Assembly (NCBI GenBank): GCA_033239005.1
Contig: BSQZ01000005.1
Location: 9,239,001-9,303,000, forward strand
Length of the DNA: 64,000 nt
Direction of reading: 5' to 3'
DNA from: Lamellibrachia satsuma
Taxonomy: Eukaryota; Annelida; Polychaeta; Sabellida; Siboglinidae
Below the pieces are notes generated by a model. It saw only the letters and a program-made list of their open reading frames with translations, was not told the origin of the DNA and made no database searches. The position numbers and the translations under genes are program-made. Within the stretch, counting starts at the first letter, position 1. Each line of letters starts with the position of its first letter. Shown here one piece after another: positions 24,201-48,264 of the stretch.

Positions 24201-24300
24201 CAGTATGCTGTTCTGGTCGTTAGTTTTGAACTGGTAAAATACAATGATCTATTTGGTGATTAGATGTAGTGCACATACATCTTCCCCAAACCAATAATCT
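21260..24300. other. Gene-poor interval with a diverged duplication
   Basis: No supported gene. Two related segments near 22480-22610 and 22670-22790 share ATACATCACC, GTCAACATT and AATTAGCA landmarks, suggesting an old tandem duplication of about 190 bp. Minus-strand frames at 21752-22132 and 23109-23483 show no domain. The latter ends in a plausible donor (AAAGCG|GTAAGT on the minus strand) and could be an untranslated or first exon, but nothing confirms it. Confidence 0.35.
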
Positions 24301-24305
24301 TTAAT

Positions 24306-24460
24306 GCTAGTCCTCAGTGTGAATATGTTTAAAAACAAAATTGATAAATATCTCAGACATATGAACAATTGTCGGACTCTCAATAAGCCAATTAATTTGG
24401 CTGTCTTGTCTACTGCAATCTGGGCCTTTTGACTTGTTAAATCTTGTTAAATTCCAGCTA
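24306..24460 (+). mobile_element. LINE 3' fragment
   Basis: The frame gives NMFKNKIDKYLRHMNN then AVLSTAIWAF and a stop, followed by a TTGTTAAATCTTGTTAAAT tail. This matches the C-terminus at 53414-53692 (NMFKNKVDTYLRRAGYK) and its AAGATTTAACAAGATTT tail. Confidence 0.65.
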
Positions 24461-24837
24461 GGGTTGGGCATTTATCTGGTAGAAAGGCAATTTTTATCCT
24501 ATTATGGATAGAAAATATGATAAAATTGATAGAAACCCCATTCTACTGGGTAAAATCTGGGCAGAAACTTTCAGCTGTTTCAGCTCACTCTGGGCTTCAT
24601 GTGAATGGCATCTCCAACTGCACTGCCTGCGTACAGTGCATATGTATGTCTAAGTGGCCGGCTAACAATTATGATATCAACTGTTTAAGGAACCAACACC
24701 AACCTTTGCTCTGACTTGTTGGCTGAGTACTTATAAAAAAGAAACAGAGCTAAGTGCTCAGCCAAGCAAACAGCCTAACAGAAAACATGCAGTAAGAATG
24801 GAAGTGATTCAACAAAAGAACAAGTGTAACCGGGGCT

Positions 24838-25140
24838 AGGGTGACAGAAAGCTAGCAAGAGAGCTGACAAGTGGAGTGACATAAATACAGAAAGTGTGAC
24901 ATAAATACCGAAGTGGTGACGTAAATACAGGAAGGGTGACATAAACACAGAAGTGGTGATGTAAGTACAGAAAGGGTGACATAAATACAAGAAGGGTGAT
25001 GTAGATACAGATAGGTTGACATAAATACAGAAAGGGTGACATGAATACAGGTAGGGTGACATCAATATAGGTAGGGTGGCATAAATACAGGTAGGGTGAC
25101 ATCAATACAAGAAGGGTGTCATAAATACAGGTAGGGCCAC
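24838..25140 (+). repeat. 20-bp minisatellite (GGGTGACATAAATACAGAAA)
   Basis: About 14-15 diverged units of AGGGTGACATAAATACAG(A/G)A produce long, repetitive, spurious minus-strand frames with a YLCHPF-like period. Confidence 0.92.
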
Positions 25141-26048
25141 GCAGTGAGACAGATTGCTCATAATACACATTCTTGGAAGGAGATTTGATTTATGAAGTAC
25201 TGGTCTTTGGTCCAGTTTATCTCCTTTGTCTATTGGACTGATTAGACCCACACTTTATGATTGGTCCCTGCAGGGGTTGATTAATTATGACTCATGGCTG
25301 CCCATTACTGTCTTGTGTTGAGACTTATGTGTCTTTAATTGCTGCCTCAGACTGGGCCATAGCCTACTGATCAGTATGAGATGTTGTAAACAGATGGCCA
25401 CCCGTAGCCACCTGGGGAATTACATGTATAGCTAAGGCCAGGGCAAATTTATCTTTTGTCTTAGGGATAGGATGTTTTCAGAGAGTGTATATATAATTAT
25501 GCTTTTGGAAGTGGGATTGGGTCACATATGCATATATTATGTCATATGCACAGCTGTCAGTCTGTAGTCGTATTTATTAGTGCAAATGCAGGGGTGTGAA
25601 CAACTAAAAATTCATAAAAAATTAAAATCCATTAGCAAAAGCATGCTTGAATGAGCTCACATAATCATGATGAAGCATTTCACAAGATTAATTTGCATAA
25701 TTGAGGTCTGCATTCACATTTTTGCAAAATGCGAACTCTCATGCATGCATGCATGCACGCACACAGTTCTTGTGTTCTCATAAAATGTACTGATGTTTCT
25801 AACAACAAGATGATAAAATATAGCCATTACTCTATTGAAAATTGTTAAAATGTTACCAAAGCATATGTTTAATAATGTTACTTTATTCACTATGAAGTGT
25901 TTAATTAATTAATTTAATGTTAATTAATTTAAACATTTATGCTATTATAATAATTATATTTTACACCTAATATAAGAGCATATTACCTAATATAAGAGCA
26001 TGCAATTTTTTTAAGATTGATACACAAACAGACCTAACATGAAAAAAA
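25141..26048. other. AT-rich intergenic DNA
   Basis: Nothing recognisable apart from a short (ATGC)n run at 25741-25755. No gene supported. Confidence 0.4.
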
Positions 26049-26769
26049 CCACGGTTGAAAAAATCATGATTTAAAAAAATAATAAAAAATTAGGATTTTT
26101 TTATTGAGATCAGATTTTTTTTATTAAATTTTTTGGAAATCTGGCATATAGACATTTATATATTTGGGTACTTGTCTTAACAGAGGGTACTTGATTTTTG
26201 CTTATATAAAGACATTAGGCAATGTTCACAAGGCCTCACCCCCTGTAGTTGCATAATCTGTCTTGGAAAGGAAAGCATGCTGCTTGTCTGTGACCTGTCC
26301 AGGGCTCTGTGTACTCTATGGGTCTCCAACCAGACTGCAAACTGGTACAGTATTAAACAGTTGTCACCAAAACTGTCTCACTTGAGTCAACATACTGAAT
26401 TGGTAACATCTAGCACAAGCTCTAAGTGGACTTTAACTCAGGGCTTCTGACTTGAAAAGATACTTCCTCTTGAAGACAAGTTTGTGTGGTTTCACTGCAT
26501 TCAGAAAGGGAATAGCTCAAACATACATAATGTCATAAAATATTTGACTGTCTGGTGACAATACAACTACACATGTGTGTGCACTTTGTGCTTTTGTATT
26601 AAAAAACATACAAAACTTTGTTTGCTTGTAAACAATTATTTGTGTTAAATTCATATAAATCAGCGATAAAAAAATCTGAAATAAAAAATCATAAATCAAT
26701 GATTTAAAAAATTTTTTGGAGTGATTTCAATCATGAATTAAATCAATGATTTAAATCAAACAACCCTGA
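26049..26769 (+). mobile_element. hAT-like MITE family B, copy 2
   Basis: This is a direct repeat of 14190-14930. Here both ends are visible: the left CACGGTTGAAAAAATCATGA resembles the inverse of the right end, which reads TCAGGGTTGTTTGATTTAAA on the minus strand. The length is about 720 bp. No transposase is present and no clean 8-bp target duplication could be read. Confidence 0.65.
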
Positions 26770-27283
26770 ATGAAACTGCCAATAAGTTATAAATAAAACA
26801 ATATAAATGTCACACAATCAACCCAACGTACTGCAGAGTCAGTTTTGTAATTCTAAGACAGATGTGTGTAGATTAACACTTGTAATCCAGTGATAAACTT
26901 GCAATGGCCTCAACCCCAATCTGTGGGTGATCATGTTATGCTCTAGAATCTACCAATCACTTTTGGAATGAGCTGTTCATGCTGGCCTAGGGCAAGATTT
27001 TATTACTCACCCAGTAGCTAAACTGTCATTAAGTGAAGATAGCAGTGGGCAGAGTGAGCTTGTGGAGGTCAGTTTTAAGGGATGGCCAGGTCAGCTTGGG
27101 ATTAATAGGAAGGGGCTTCAAATCCATGTTAAGATACTGACAACCAATTTAAGATCCATAGATTGGAGAAGGGGGGTCCAGCTTAATTGATATCTGTAGT
27201 GTTTGAATAATTTAAGCAAGTCAGTTAAAAGAGTGCATGCTTTTGTTAAAACATTGAAAAATTCACTTTGATCATTATATATA

Positions 27284-27624
27284 GTGGGGCACGGTGGTCA
27301 CGTGGGCTTTTTTCAGGCTTTCAGTAGAGCACCGGGACCGAGGTTCGAAACCACCTCCGCCGTTTTGAAGCTTGTTTAATTTCGTCCACCCCACTTTGCC
27401 TGTGTCTTTCGGACGAGACAGTGAAAACAGTTGGTCCCTTCAATCTTCTATCTGGTGTCTGTGCCAGGGATTCCATGCAGGGGAATGGAAAAAACCTGTG
27501 ATGGACTCACTAACTCTAGAGAAGGACGCTCTTAAAAACCAGGAGGACCACATTGGAGATAAGTGTACTTTAATGTCTTATCCTCTGTATTACTGGATTC
27601 CCAAAAAATCAACAACAACAATAT
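27284..27624 (+). mobile_element. tRNA-derived SINE, near full-length
   Basis: The head has a box A-like region (GGGCACGGTGGTCACGTGGG) and a box B match GGTTCGAAACC at 27342-27352, the internal RNA polymerase III promoter of a tRNA-derived SINE. The body has TGTCTTTCGGACGAGACAGT, GTGCCAGGGATTCC and AATGGAAAAAACCTGTGATG; the tail is AACAACAACAAT. Relatives occur at 15455, 38150, 41160, 53090 and 55925. Confidence 0.75.
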
Positions 27625-27659
27625 CAGGTAATATGTGAAACATTGATTAGCCTTATGTT

Positions 27660-28347
27660 ATAGTATTATGTAATAAATCCAAATCTACTGGACTATTTCT
27701 CAACCCAAGCAAAACAAAGTACATCCATATCAAACCGTCTGCTAATGATAGCGTTCACTCATCAGATGGGAGTCAAATTGAGAAAGTAGAGGATTTTAAA
27801 TATCTCGGATTCTACACAAACTCTCAGCATGACATCCAGTGCAGAAAAGCCCAGGCATGGGCAGCAGTTCACGTCCTCGACAAAGTTTGGAGAGCGCCCA
27901 TCTGCAGACTCACCAAACTGAAGATTTTCAGGATGACGGTTGAACCGATCCTGATATATGGATGCGATTCGTGATCTCTAACACAATCAGTAGAAAATGC
28001 ACTGTATGGCACCTACACAAGAATGCTGCAGAAAACTCAAAATATGTCATGGCGCCACCACACGACCAACCAAGAACTGTAGGCTCCTTCCCACAGATCA
28101 TCACCATCATGAGATAACAACATCTTCATCTGGCAGGTCATGTGACGAAGCAGCCAACAAAGTTCTACTCTGGAAGCCCGATGGCCCTTGGAGGATAGGT
28201 CGTCCAACAACTACTCTGCAAAACATACTAGAGAAAGACACGAACCTCAGCGGGACAAATCTAATAGCGGCAATGAAGAACCGAAACATCCGGAGGGAAA
28301 GCATCATGTCACCACATTAAGTGGATGACATAAGTAAGTAAGTAAGT
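27660..28347 (+). mobile_element. Non-LTR retrotransposon C-terminal fragment with TAAG microsatellite tail
   Basis: The frame gives FLNPSKTKYIHI, VEDFKYLGFYTN, KAQAWAAVHVLDKVWRAP, RMTVEPILIYGCDS, then VLLWKPDGPWRIGRPTTTL and NRNIRRESIMSPH with a stop. This is the thumb and C-terminal region of a widespread invertebrate endonuclease/reverse transcriptase LINE (FKYLGSWI, GRPATT, MxxREGWRE types). Frameshifts occur. It ends in (TAAG)n at 28330-28348. Confidence 0.8.
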
Positions 28348-29020
28348 AATAATAGAGATGGAGCAACTTTTGCAATTTTTACTGGATCCGGTCTAAAATA
28401 GTTTTTTAGTTTTTCTGATGATTTCATTAAACCTGCATTACACATTTGCACAAATGAGCTAGCATGTCATAGTCACTACTAGAAATTATTCAGGCGAGCA
28501 AAACGATTGAATTGAGGAGGTCCCTTTAATAATAGTATTATATGACATTTTGTCATAAAATAGTATTAGTGGATAACAGTATATTGAGTTTTTGCTTAAG
28601 CTATGAAATAGATCACAACTAAGTAATCGGGATTGTAGAATTGGATTGGTGGGCTGCTTGTTATTAGATATTAGGCTTCGCCTTTCCCTTGTGATCATCA
28701 TATGGAAATTCATATCAGGAGCATGCAGCTTCCACTTGATAAAACGTCCCCTTTGTGTTTCCCCTCCACTGTGGGAAGAAGGGAACTGATGAGTGATGGT
28801 GCAATGCCAGACTTCCCTCCTGGGATGGTCTGTCAGACCAGACCAATCAGCCAGATTGGCTTCTATTTGTGGGGGTTGTCTCAAAACTGTGTCCTAACTT
28901 ATGCACTCGGAATTATTGGTTTGTATGTGAGGCAAGAGGCGGGGGGGTGGAGGGGGGTCAGTTATGACATTTCTAGGGAAATTTGACAGTTTTATTGCAA
29001 AATAAATAGATGGCTCTATG

Positions 29021-29023
<3 letters not shown>

Positions 29024-29062
<39 letters not shown>
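29024..29062. repeat. (TA)n microsatellite
   Basis: About 19 TA dinucleotides. Confidence 0.95.
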
Positions 29063-29066
<4 letters not shown>

Positions 29067-29510
29067 GTCTGTTTTTGATGTATTGGTCTTAAAAGGATCT
29101 TAAATCTCATCAGCCCATAGTCGCACACACCACATGTAATCTGAACTATTTTTCGCTAGAAATCTTGTATTTCTATTATTGTCTCTACCTTGTCTGTGGC
29201 TGCAGCTGTTGCTACTTTGGATATGGTCCCCGTGGAATGAATGAATCATCTTGTGCTGTTGTGCCTAGACTCTCCTGCCTGTCGAACGCACATGTCTTGT
29301 TCCCCTGATAAATTAATTGTGTCATTTTTTGCAGAGCTCTCAACCATGCATAATTAATTAATATGTCATTTTTACAGAGCTCTCAACTATGCTGCTCCAA
29401 ATATGTTATAATTTATTTAATAGCACTGCATGTTGTTGCAATCACCAAGCTGGACATACGCATATTAATGCCAGCTGGGGTCCTACACTGTATAGGATTA
29501 CTGAGGAACA

Positions 29511-29511
<1 letters not shown>

Positions 29512-29599
<88 letters not shown>

Positions 29600-29601
29600 T
29601 A
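29512..29601. repeat. (TA)n microsatellite
   Basis: About 36 TA dinucleotides with a few TTTA interruptions at the right end. The Tyr-Ile frames through it are artefacts. Confidence 0.95.
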
Positions 29602-31415
29602 TACATACAAATGCCCATCCTCCGGACAGGATAACTTGGTAGTTCATTTTACAAAATTTCAGGAAACACAACATTATCATAGAAATATCCATCTATCCCT
29701 TGGTATTTGTTGCTGGCAGTCAATATCTTGATGGCTTCTTTCTAACTCTCAAAATTGCGACTTAATACTGGCAATTGCAGTAACGTCTAGCAATGCCTTG
29801 TGTAACTTTGGACAATTAAGTAACTTTAGACAATCGAAGAAAAGACGCGCTAAAATTATGAATGCTAAATACCTGGTGTATGTCAGACGCACATTTTGTA
29901 TCCTTTGTTTAAAAGCAACAAGAATTTCATGGTAGAAATTATGTTTTGTGAGCTAATAGTAATTTTAGTAAACAACACTATATATGTCACTGATAATTAA
30001 GACATTAAAATCAGACTTAGGTAATTGTATTAAGCAGGAGCTGGTGAGCTATTGACCTCAATAATTAATGATCAAATATGTGTCTCAGTCTTCCATTGGA
30101 CATGTTGGATTAACTGAAGCAGTTTGTGCACAGTATGTATTACCAGAAGCTGTGATTTTAGTGCAAGAAATACCCAGCCAATAGACACAGCAGGGGTAAT
30201 TAACCTTCTTGTGTTACTTGTAAATGCAGTTCACCGAATTATAGATTGTTAATTGTCCATATTAATTTCCTCCCCAAAGCACGTAAATTGCAACAACAAA
30301 GGCAGTGTGTTTGAATAGATCATGTTATGTTTGTTGATGCTAATCGATCCATGGCCATGTTTATGTGTGGGAACCAGCATTCAGCCAGGACATGATTGTG
30401 GGGTTTCTAATTGGTTGGTTGCATGTATCTGATAAGTGGCTTTAATGCCTGTTATAATACAGTGTTTATAATACAGTGTGTTTGAAGGTTACAAGGCATT
30501 GTGTTATGTTGGTATGTTTGCACCAGAAATTAGCTGCCAGTGTATGAACTATTTTGAGCGAATGTTTGCCATAGGGTTGCATAGAATCATGCTGTGTTGC
30601 AAATGTATGCTGAGTTGAACTAAGGTGTGAAATGTGATTTGAAGCACATGATAAATCATCAGTAGACGTAACACCTTTACAAATCTTTTGTCTTGTGAAT
30701 CTACAAAGAAAACATACTACACTCTTCATGGACAGAAACAGCCACATATTTTGCATTGATTTTCACAGTATTTTCACAGTAACAATACTTTTTCTTAGTA
30801 TTTCCTGAGAAATAGGAAGTTCAACATTTTATGATAAATGTATTCACAAATTTATGATACCCCCTTACACAGGTTCATGGCAACACCTTTTAAGTTACAA
30901 AGATAACAAGTATGAATGAAATATTGTTTTTAATTTGCCATGAAAATCCCTAGTGAGTTGTGTCTGAAAACTAGACCGTTCATTGTCTTGCTGCAACTTC
31001 TGCCTGTGATAGTCCTGCAGAAATTGATTTCATTCATTCATGCCTGTCTCAGTTTGGCCATCTGATTTGCCATCTACCCATGTGGAAGCTGTAATTAGCA
31101 GTGCGTAAATTAGATTATTGTGTGAGGAAGTCTTCAGTGTTGGTCTATTGATTGTTTCAACAGAATATGCACACGGCATAATGGTTTTTGCCGTGAAAAC
31201 ATTTTGATTAAACTTGCAGCTGATGTGGATCCCATATGTGATGTTGCTGTGGCCTTGCTGCTTCTGTCTGGCAGTTCTATTTGGCCATTCATTTAAAACC
31301 ACAGCTTGAACATGATTGCATTTTGATGGCTATGTTATCATGGAAATCTACTTCTTTGTCTACAAGCTTCTGGCATTGACCAGACTGGAGCAGTGCTTTG
31401 GGAAATGTACATTGA

Positions 31416-31512
31416 AGTTCATGTGTGCATGCGTGTGTGCATGCATGTGTGCGTGCATGCGTGTGTGCATGCGTGTGTGCGTGCATGCGTGTGTGCATGC
31501 ATGTGTGCGTGG
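31416..31512. repeat. Alternating purine-pyrimidine (TGCATGCG/TGTG)n tract
   Basis: Nearly 100 bp of alternating GTGTGCATGCGTGTGTGCAT. A shorter similar tract lies at 31938-32010, on the other side of MPP exon 1. Such sequence favours Z-DNA (known property); any role here is inference. Confidence 0.9.
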
Positions 31513-31746
31513 ATTTATTAAATTATTCTATCTATTCCATTTTGTTATATTTGTTCTGGTAACTTTTGTGTGTGATTTCATGTGAAATGTTGCGACAGTA
31601 GCGTATTTCATGTATTTTACTGCTATTATATAGCTATATTTATTATGTATACCAAAAACAGTTCTGATATGCATGTAATGTAATAGATATAACTAATGAT
31701 GACAACTTTGATTTATCACAGGCCATTGTATAGGGCACCTCTCCAC

Positions 31747-31769
31747 ATGACGAGAGATTGGCCAACGCT

Positions 31770-31773
<4 letters not shown>
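31747..31773 (+). promoter_or_regulatory. Upstream ORF overlapping the MPP start codon
   Basis: An eight-codon uORF begins at ATG 31747 and its TGA (31771-31773) overlaps the proposed main ATG (31770-31772) as ATGA. If this leader is transcribed as modelled, ribosomes would have to re-initiate or scan past it, which would reduce MPP translation. Confidence 0.4.
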
Positions 31774-43587
<11,814 letters not shown>

Positions 43588-46470
43588 GCATGTTACATAG
43601 ACAGGAGGACGTTTCCTTGCACAAAAACTGTACACTACTCCCAAGCATATCAAACAGCTTATACGAACAAACTTGTTTCAAAGAACAATCTAAATATTCT
43701 GTGCACACCTTTAATAGGTTGTAGATTTGTTTTTATGAATATGTTCCTTTTTTCCACAATGATTTGAAAATGTACCTAAACTCACATTCTTACTGCATAT
43801 ACCTGTTGAATTCTCTTGAAAGATAAATTTTCTTCTTGACACAACTTTGAAGTTAACTTACTTCCAGTAGCCATCGGTTGTCTTCTTCAGGAAGTAAATT
43901 CTGGGACTTAATTTTTCTTCTGCTTACCAGATGGTATGGCAAGCAGGCTGAAAATGTACAGATATTCATTTCCCAACTTGAACATGTTGACAAATATCTG
44001 GAAAGACTCATGGGAATTCAAGGATGCTCACATTTTCCATGGAATAGGCTAATTAGAAGTGTACTATTATTTATTAATGGTATTGATATTAATTGAACTA
44101 GAAAACATTAGGGGCATTTATGTGTACACATGTTTTGCATACATGTTATTAAACTCTTGGTGTGATTATTTCTTTATATGTACCGGTATATGTTGCCATT
44201 TTTTATTTTCTTTGCATCAAAGATTAAATCACACAGTATTATTAACAGGGTATTATGAGGGCGAATGTTACAACTTGGCACCAGCGGTGCTTCATTTGCT
44301 TGTCGGTCGATGGATTCTTTCTTCCATGCTTGCCGAGAAATGACTGAACCTTGGAAGTTGCACTGCTTCAGTCCTGACAGCTTATCTAGTCTAGCGCTGG
44401 GCTAGTTTCGCTTATCTAACACTCGCTCGTCTTCATGATTCACTGAGAAGAGAGTCTGGCCTCAGAGGTATTGTCTCGTTGTTACTCGCTGTCGCCCCAT
44501 TTTGTGTAGACGTTCCTTTGTAGCTCCAGAGGCCAATCAATGTCAATATCAAAATTCTACACTAAACTGCCAGTTGTGTCAATATAATCAATGTTTAAAT
44601 TCGAATTGCTTCGTATAAAATGATAAAAGTTTACTCTTATTTTATGAATTAGCCAAATGCCCAGATTACATCATAATTAGTTAATTATGTATGCACCCAG
44701 GATCTACACATAATTTCTGACACAATGAAAAGTACACTTTGCATCCAGGCGATGATGTGTGTGACAAACGGTGGCGCCACAGCACGGAGCCTGCATGGAT
44801 AACTGAGGCTAGCACTGGGCTGAAAATATATTTAGCCAATTTGGTAAAGGTCCAAATTTTCTTTTGCCAAATTAAAACTTGTTTAGCCATTTTTGCATGG
44901 CCAATTTTGCATGGTTATGTGACATACACTTGTGTATTTGTGATGGCATGCAAGTGTCGCATTTGCCGTGATAAACAGCTGCTGATATTTAAGAAAATGT
45001 GGAACTCTGGTACATGATCTGCAGAGTTTCATGTTTTACAAGATGGTAATTTTTGGGTTTGTTGCAGTCCTTTCTGGGAATGAATATGTTAGCTGTCTTT
45101 GCATGCACACAAAGCATGCATCTGAAAACTTGTTGCCATGAATATCGTACAAAGCAAACCACTTTACTTAAAGAGACAATGTTTATTAGTTATGAACATT
45201 GTCTCTACAAGTTCTGTTGTTGTATGTAATCGTCCAACATGATATTCAGCAACTCTGTCATTATATGCATATTTTATACAATGATAAACTTGTGCTCAAG
45301 TAGACCTTGTTGTATGGGCAAGTATTAAATTCACTTGAAACATATTGGCTGGAATCTATACACAACTGCATGAATTAGGAAATTGTTATGTGTAGTTGTA
45401 CACATGTGTCTTCTGTAGAGTTATTTGTGTGTCTATTTGCCCTTAGTGTTGATCACAGGTATCTCAAAGCCATTTCCATAACTTAAGTTTTTTTTACTTG
45501 TATAGGGCCTACTTGTAATATGTGAACTGATTGTCAACTGACATAACATTGTCCTGTTGTACAAGACAATTTTTTATGAGACTAATTTATGATAAAACTG
45601 CGCTTTATTTATGATATATATGCTCTTCCTTATAGTGCCATAAGTAAATGGGTGTAGTGGTGTATAGTGCGTGATGTTTACATGTCGATTCAGTTATTTC
45701 ATAGTTGAACAAGATTGTTATGAAATTGTCTTATATCCTAACTGAAGTTTATTTACACCTGCATGTTGATGCACTCTTCAAGTGTGTGGTACTGGTCAAT
45801 TAAAATGTGTAAATTTATCCTGTATCCATGTTAAATTGCCAGGTTTTAATTGTTTTATGTTAAGTAAGCATTTTGTTATTGTTTGTATGACCGATTTGCA
45901 AGTGGAATAATTTAATTAGATGTTGTTTTTGTGTGGTGTTGGTGAATAAAGTTCACATTATGTGTGTGTTTTATCGTCAGGCCATGTGTCATTAATTTAC
46001 TTTGTAGCCATACTTTGGAGAGTTATATATATTGCATAAACCAGATTAAATAGCATTTACCATGCAGTGTAAATGTCTTGTCTTGGTTTCATATAATTGT
46101 TGCCGCAACTGGAATCTTCACAAACATTTGAAACACTTTTTCCTTCACATTTTGTTTTCCCTGTTTTCTTATTCATAACAAACATTTTGCATTATTTTTA
46201 TGTGTAGTTATGAACCCCTTTGGGGACATATCTAGGAAAGTAGGTTATGACTGAGTGAAATACTTGATATATTTAGCCTGTCAATGTATCATAGCAACTC
46301 TAAGCTAAGATGTTCAATCATATAACAAATGTACATGGCAGGGATCTTGACCACCATAAGGTATAGATATGCTTGAATGAATACAGAGAACAACTAAATG
46401 ATTCCACAACCCTAGAGACAAGGAGGTTAAGAGGTGATCAAAATTAATTGTTGAATGAGTATGAAAATAG
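43588..46470 (+). other. MPP 3' UTR and downstream flank
   Basis: No coding exon was found downstream of the MPP stop codon. A polyadenylation signal candidate lies at 45945, which would make a 2.3-kb 3' UTR. A strong 12-bp hairpin occurs at 45172-45206. Short frames such as 43878-44096 and 44739-45017 have no domain. Confidence 0.45.
45945..45950 (+). terminator. Candidate polyadenylation signal for MPP
   Basis: AATAAA is followed within 10-25 bp by GT-rich sequence (TATGTGTGTGTTTTA). Use is inferred only. Confidence 0.4.
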
Positions 46471-46990
46471 TGATAAGAAATATTGTTTTTTCACTTAATA
46501 TAGTAGAACTAGAGGACACAGAGTAAAATTATTAGTAGAGGATCCGTGTAGATTCGATATGAGGAAGTACTCGTTCTAACAATAAATGAATGGAACAAAT
46601 TATCTAGATTGTGTAACTGTTAGCAGCATGAGTATGATTAAAAACAAAGTTGACAAATATCTCAGGAGGGCGGGTTACACATCGATGAAAATTTTTTGGA
46701 CTCTCGATAAGACAATGGCTCCCTTGTCCACTTGCCATATGGGCCTTTGCCTTGCATGGCAACCTTGCTAAATCTGCTTTTGGGGCCAACCTCCCAACTC
46801 CCACCTGTTTGTGGGGCCAACCTCCCATCTCTCACCATTGTTGTGAGTCCACCTCCCGCCAATCCTACATCCCTCCAGTTTTTGAGACCAACCTCCCACC
46901 AGTTTTTAGGGCCAACCTCCCACTGCCACACACCCTCAAAAAGACCAGATGACAAATCTCTTCAAGCCCAGGCTTCAAGCTATTTCTCAT
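46470..46990 (+). mobile_element. LINE 3' fragment with CCAACCTCCCA repeats
   Basis: Broken frames give NEWNKLS, then MIKNKVDKYLRRAGYTS, the same C-terminus as the LINE at 53414-53692, followed by the shared 3' sequence CTCTCGATAAGACAATGGCT and GGGCCTTTGCCTTGCATGG. From 46785 to 46925 there are about five diverged repeats of GGGGCCAACCTCCCA. Confidence 0.7.
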
Positions 46991-47079
46991 TGTCGTGGTA
47001 AATTCTAAACATATCAATATAGCATTTACTGGCCTTATATACACTTACACCAAGCATGGTGCGAAGAGGATAAGTAAGT

Positions 47080-48264
47080 CAGTAATTTAGTAATTAAGTT
47101 TAGGGCACATTTATTAGATATTTTTGTTGAGATACCCAGATTTAACAATGTGCGCGCCACATAGTGAGTAGAGTATAAAAAAAACGTTCGAACTATCCGC
47201 TAGGGATTCGACATGGTTGCATAACGAAGGTGCTTGTCACTTGTGATCGGTTGAATGTCTTCAAGTGCATAAAATGTGCTTATTTCGATAATATAAAAAT
47301 TGTGACAACTTAGTACGGATGTCATTTGAAGGTAACACACAACAGGAATAAGCGACAGTCAGGATTAAACCTGACTGTTTATAGTGGCACACCAGCTGAT
47401 CTAGAATCGAGACGTTCTGATCTGTCATCTGCTCGTTTTATTAAGCCTATTAAGGCCTTCGTTTTATTAATACGAATTATTATATAACATATGACCTGTT
47501 GTAATATATTTACAGATATGTGCAAGTGATGAATGGTATATATAGTGTACTTCACATTGTGTTTTCTGCAAGTAATATGCATTTCTACGAAGCCAATTTG
47601 TAGCAATTAAAGGTGAGCGATATCTGCACGTTTTGCTTGGCCTTGGCGCTTGGTCGGATTTGGTGCCGGTGTCAGACATGGGGTCCCAGACATGGCCATG
47701 GGGGTCCCGGGGCTGCAGACTGACATCCAGTTTCCTCTATCGGCTCTTCCCACTCACTCTTACTTAAGGCCAGACAAAGGTTGGACGGTGTCGTCTGTAA
47801 GGCTTAACACGAACTGTACGAATTGTGAACATAGAATAATGTAATTATTTTACAAAAAGTGAAATATTATAATATATTCTCATTTTGTAGCATACATGCT
47901 ACCCAGCCACTCAAACAACTGTAACTTCATACATAAATCACATTACGTATTCAATGTTGAAAGTATTATTATGGCTAATAACTATGGTTTGTATTATATT
48001 TTCATAATAAACAGCCATATGCATTTTATACATTTTAAGAATTATATTAAGTAAACATTTAAATAACATTAATTAATCTCACCTTTAAGTGACACCTATT
48101 AAATATTATTAATTATTACACTATTTTCACAATTCCTACAGATTTAGCAAATATATAGTGGTCAAACCCATCCCCATGCCCAAGTTTGGTATAATTCGGC
48201 TAGGCGCAGTCATCCAGTTTGTCTTTATTACCTAATTTACAAGTGTTATTTTGCTTGCAGCAAC
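47080..48264. other. FASTKD upstream region
   Basis: No coding feature is supported. A more G+C-rich patch at 47590-47830 could be promoter-associated. An acceptor-like TTTTGCTTGCAG ends 4 bp before the FASTKD ATG, so a 5' untranslated exon probably lies in this region or further upstream. Confidence 0.35.

Larger units (their letters stand above)
27147..28535 (+). mobile_element. MITE family A copy interrupted by a SINE and a LINE
   Basis: The left half, 27147-27283, carries TTAATTGATATCTGTAGTGT and AAAAGAGTGCATGCTTTTGT. The right half, 28348-28535, carries AACTGGATCCGGT-like sequence, TGATGATTTCATTAA, GGCGAGCAAAACGATTG and the terminus AATTGAGGAGGTCCCTTT. Between them sit a SINE and a LINE fragment. 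The halves correspond to contiguous sequence in other copies. Confidence 0.55.
28540..31721. other. Upstream flank of the MPP gene, no gene supported
   Basis: AT-rich DNA with two microsatellites (listed separately). The MPP transcript must begin at an untranslated exon or promoter somewhere upstream of 31722; I cannot place it. Short frames such as 28702-28986 and 30466-30756 show no domain or splice partners. Confidence 0.35.

Noticed and set aside
43878..44343. Additional exons downstream of MPP
   Set aside because: Short AT-rich frames, no splice phase logic; the GK domain is complete and ends at the family's usual C-terminus.
47467..47679. Minus-strand frame starting MSDTGTKSDQAPRPSK, possible divergent first exon
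   Set aside because: No convincing donor follows and no second exon was found. Left as part of the FASTKD upstream region.
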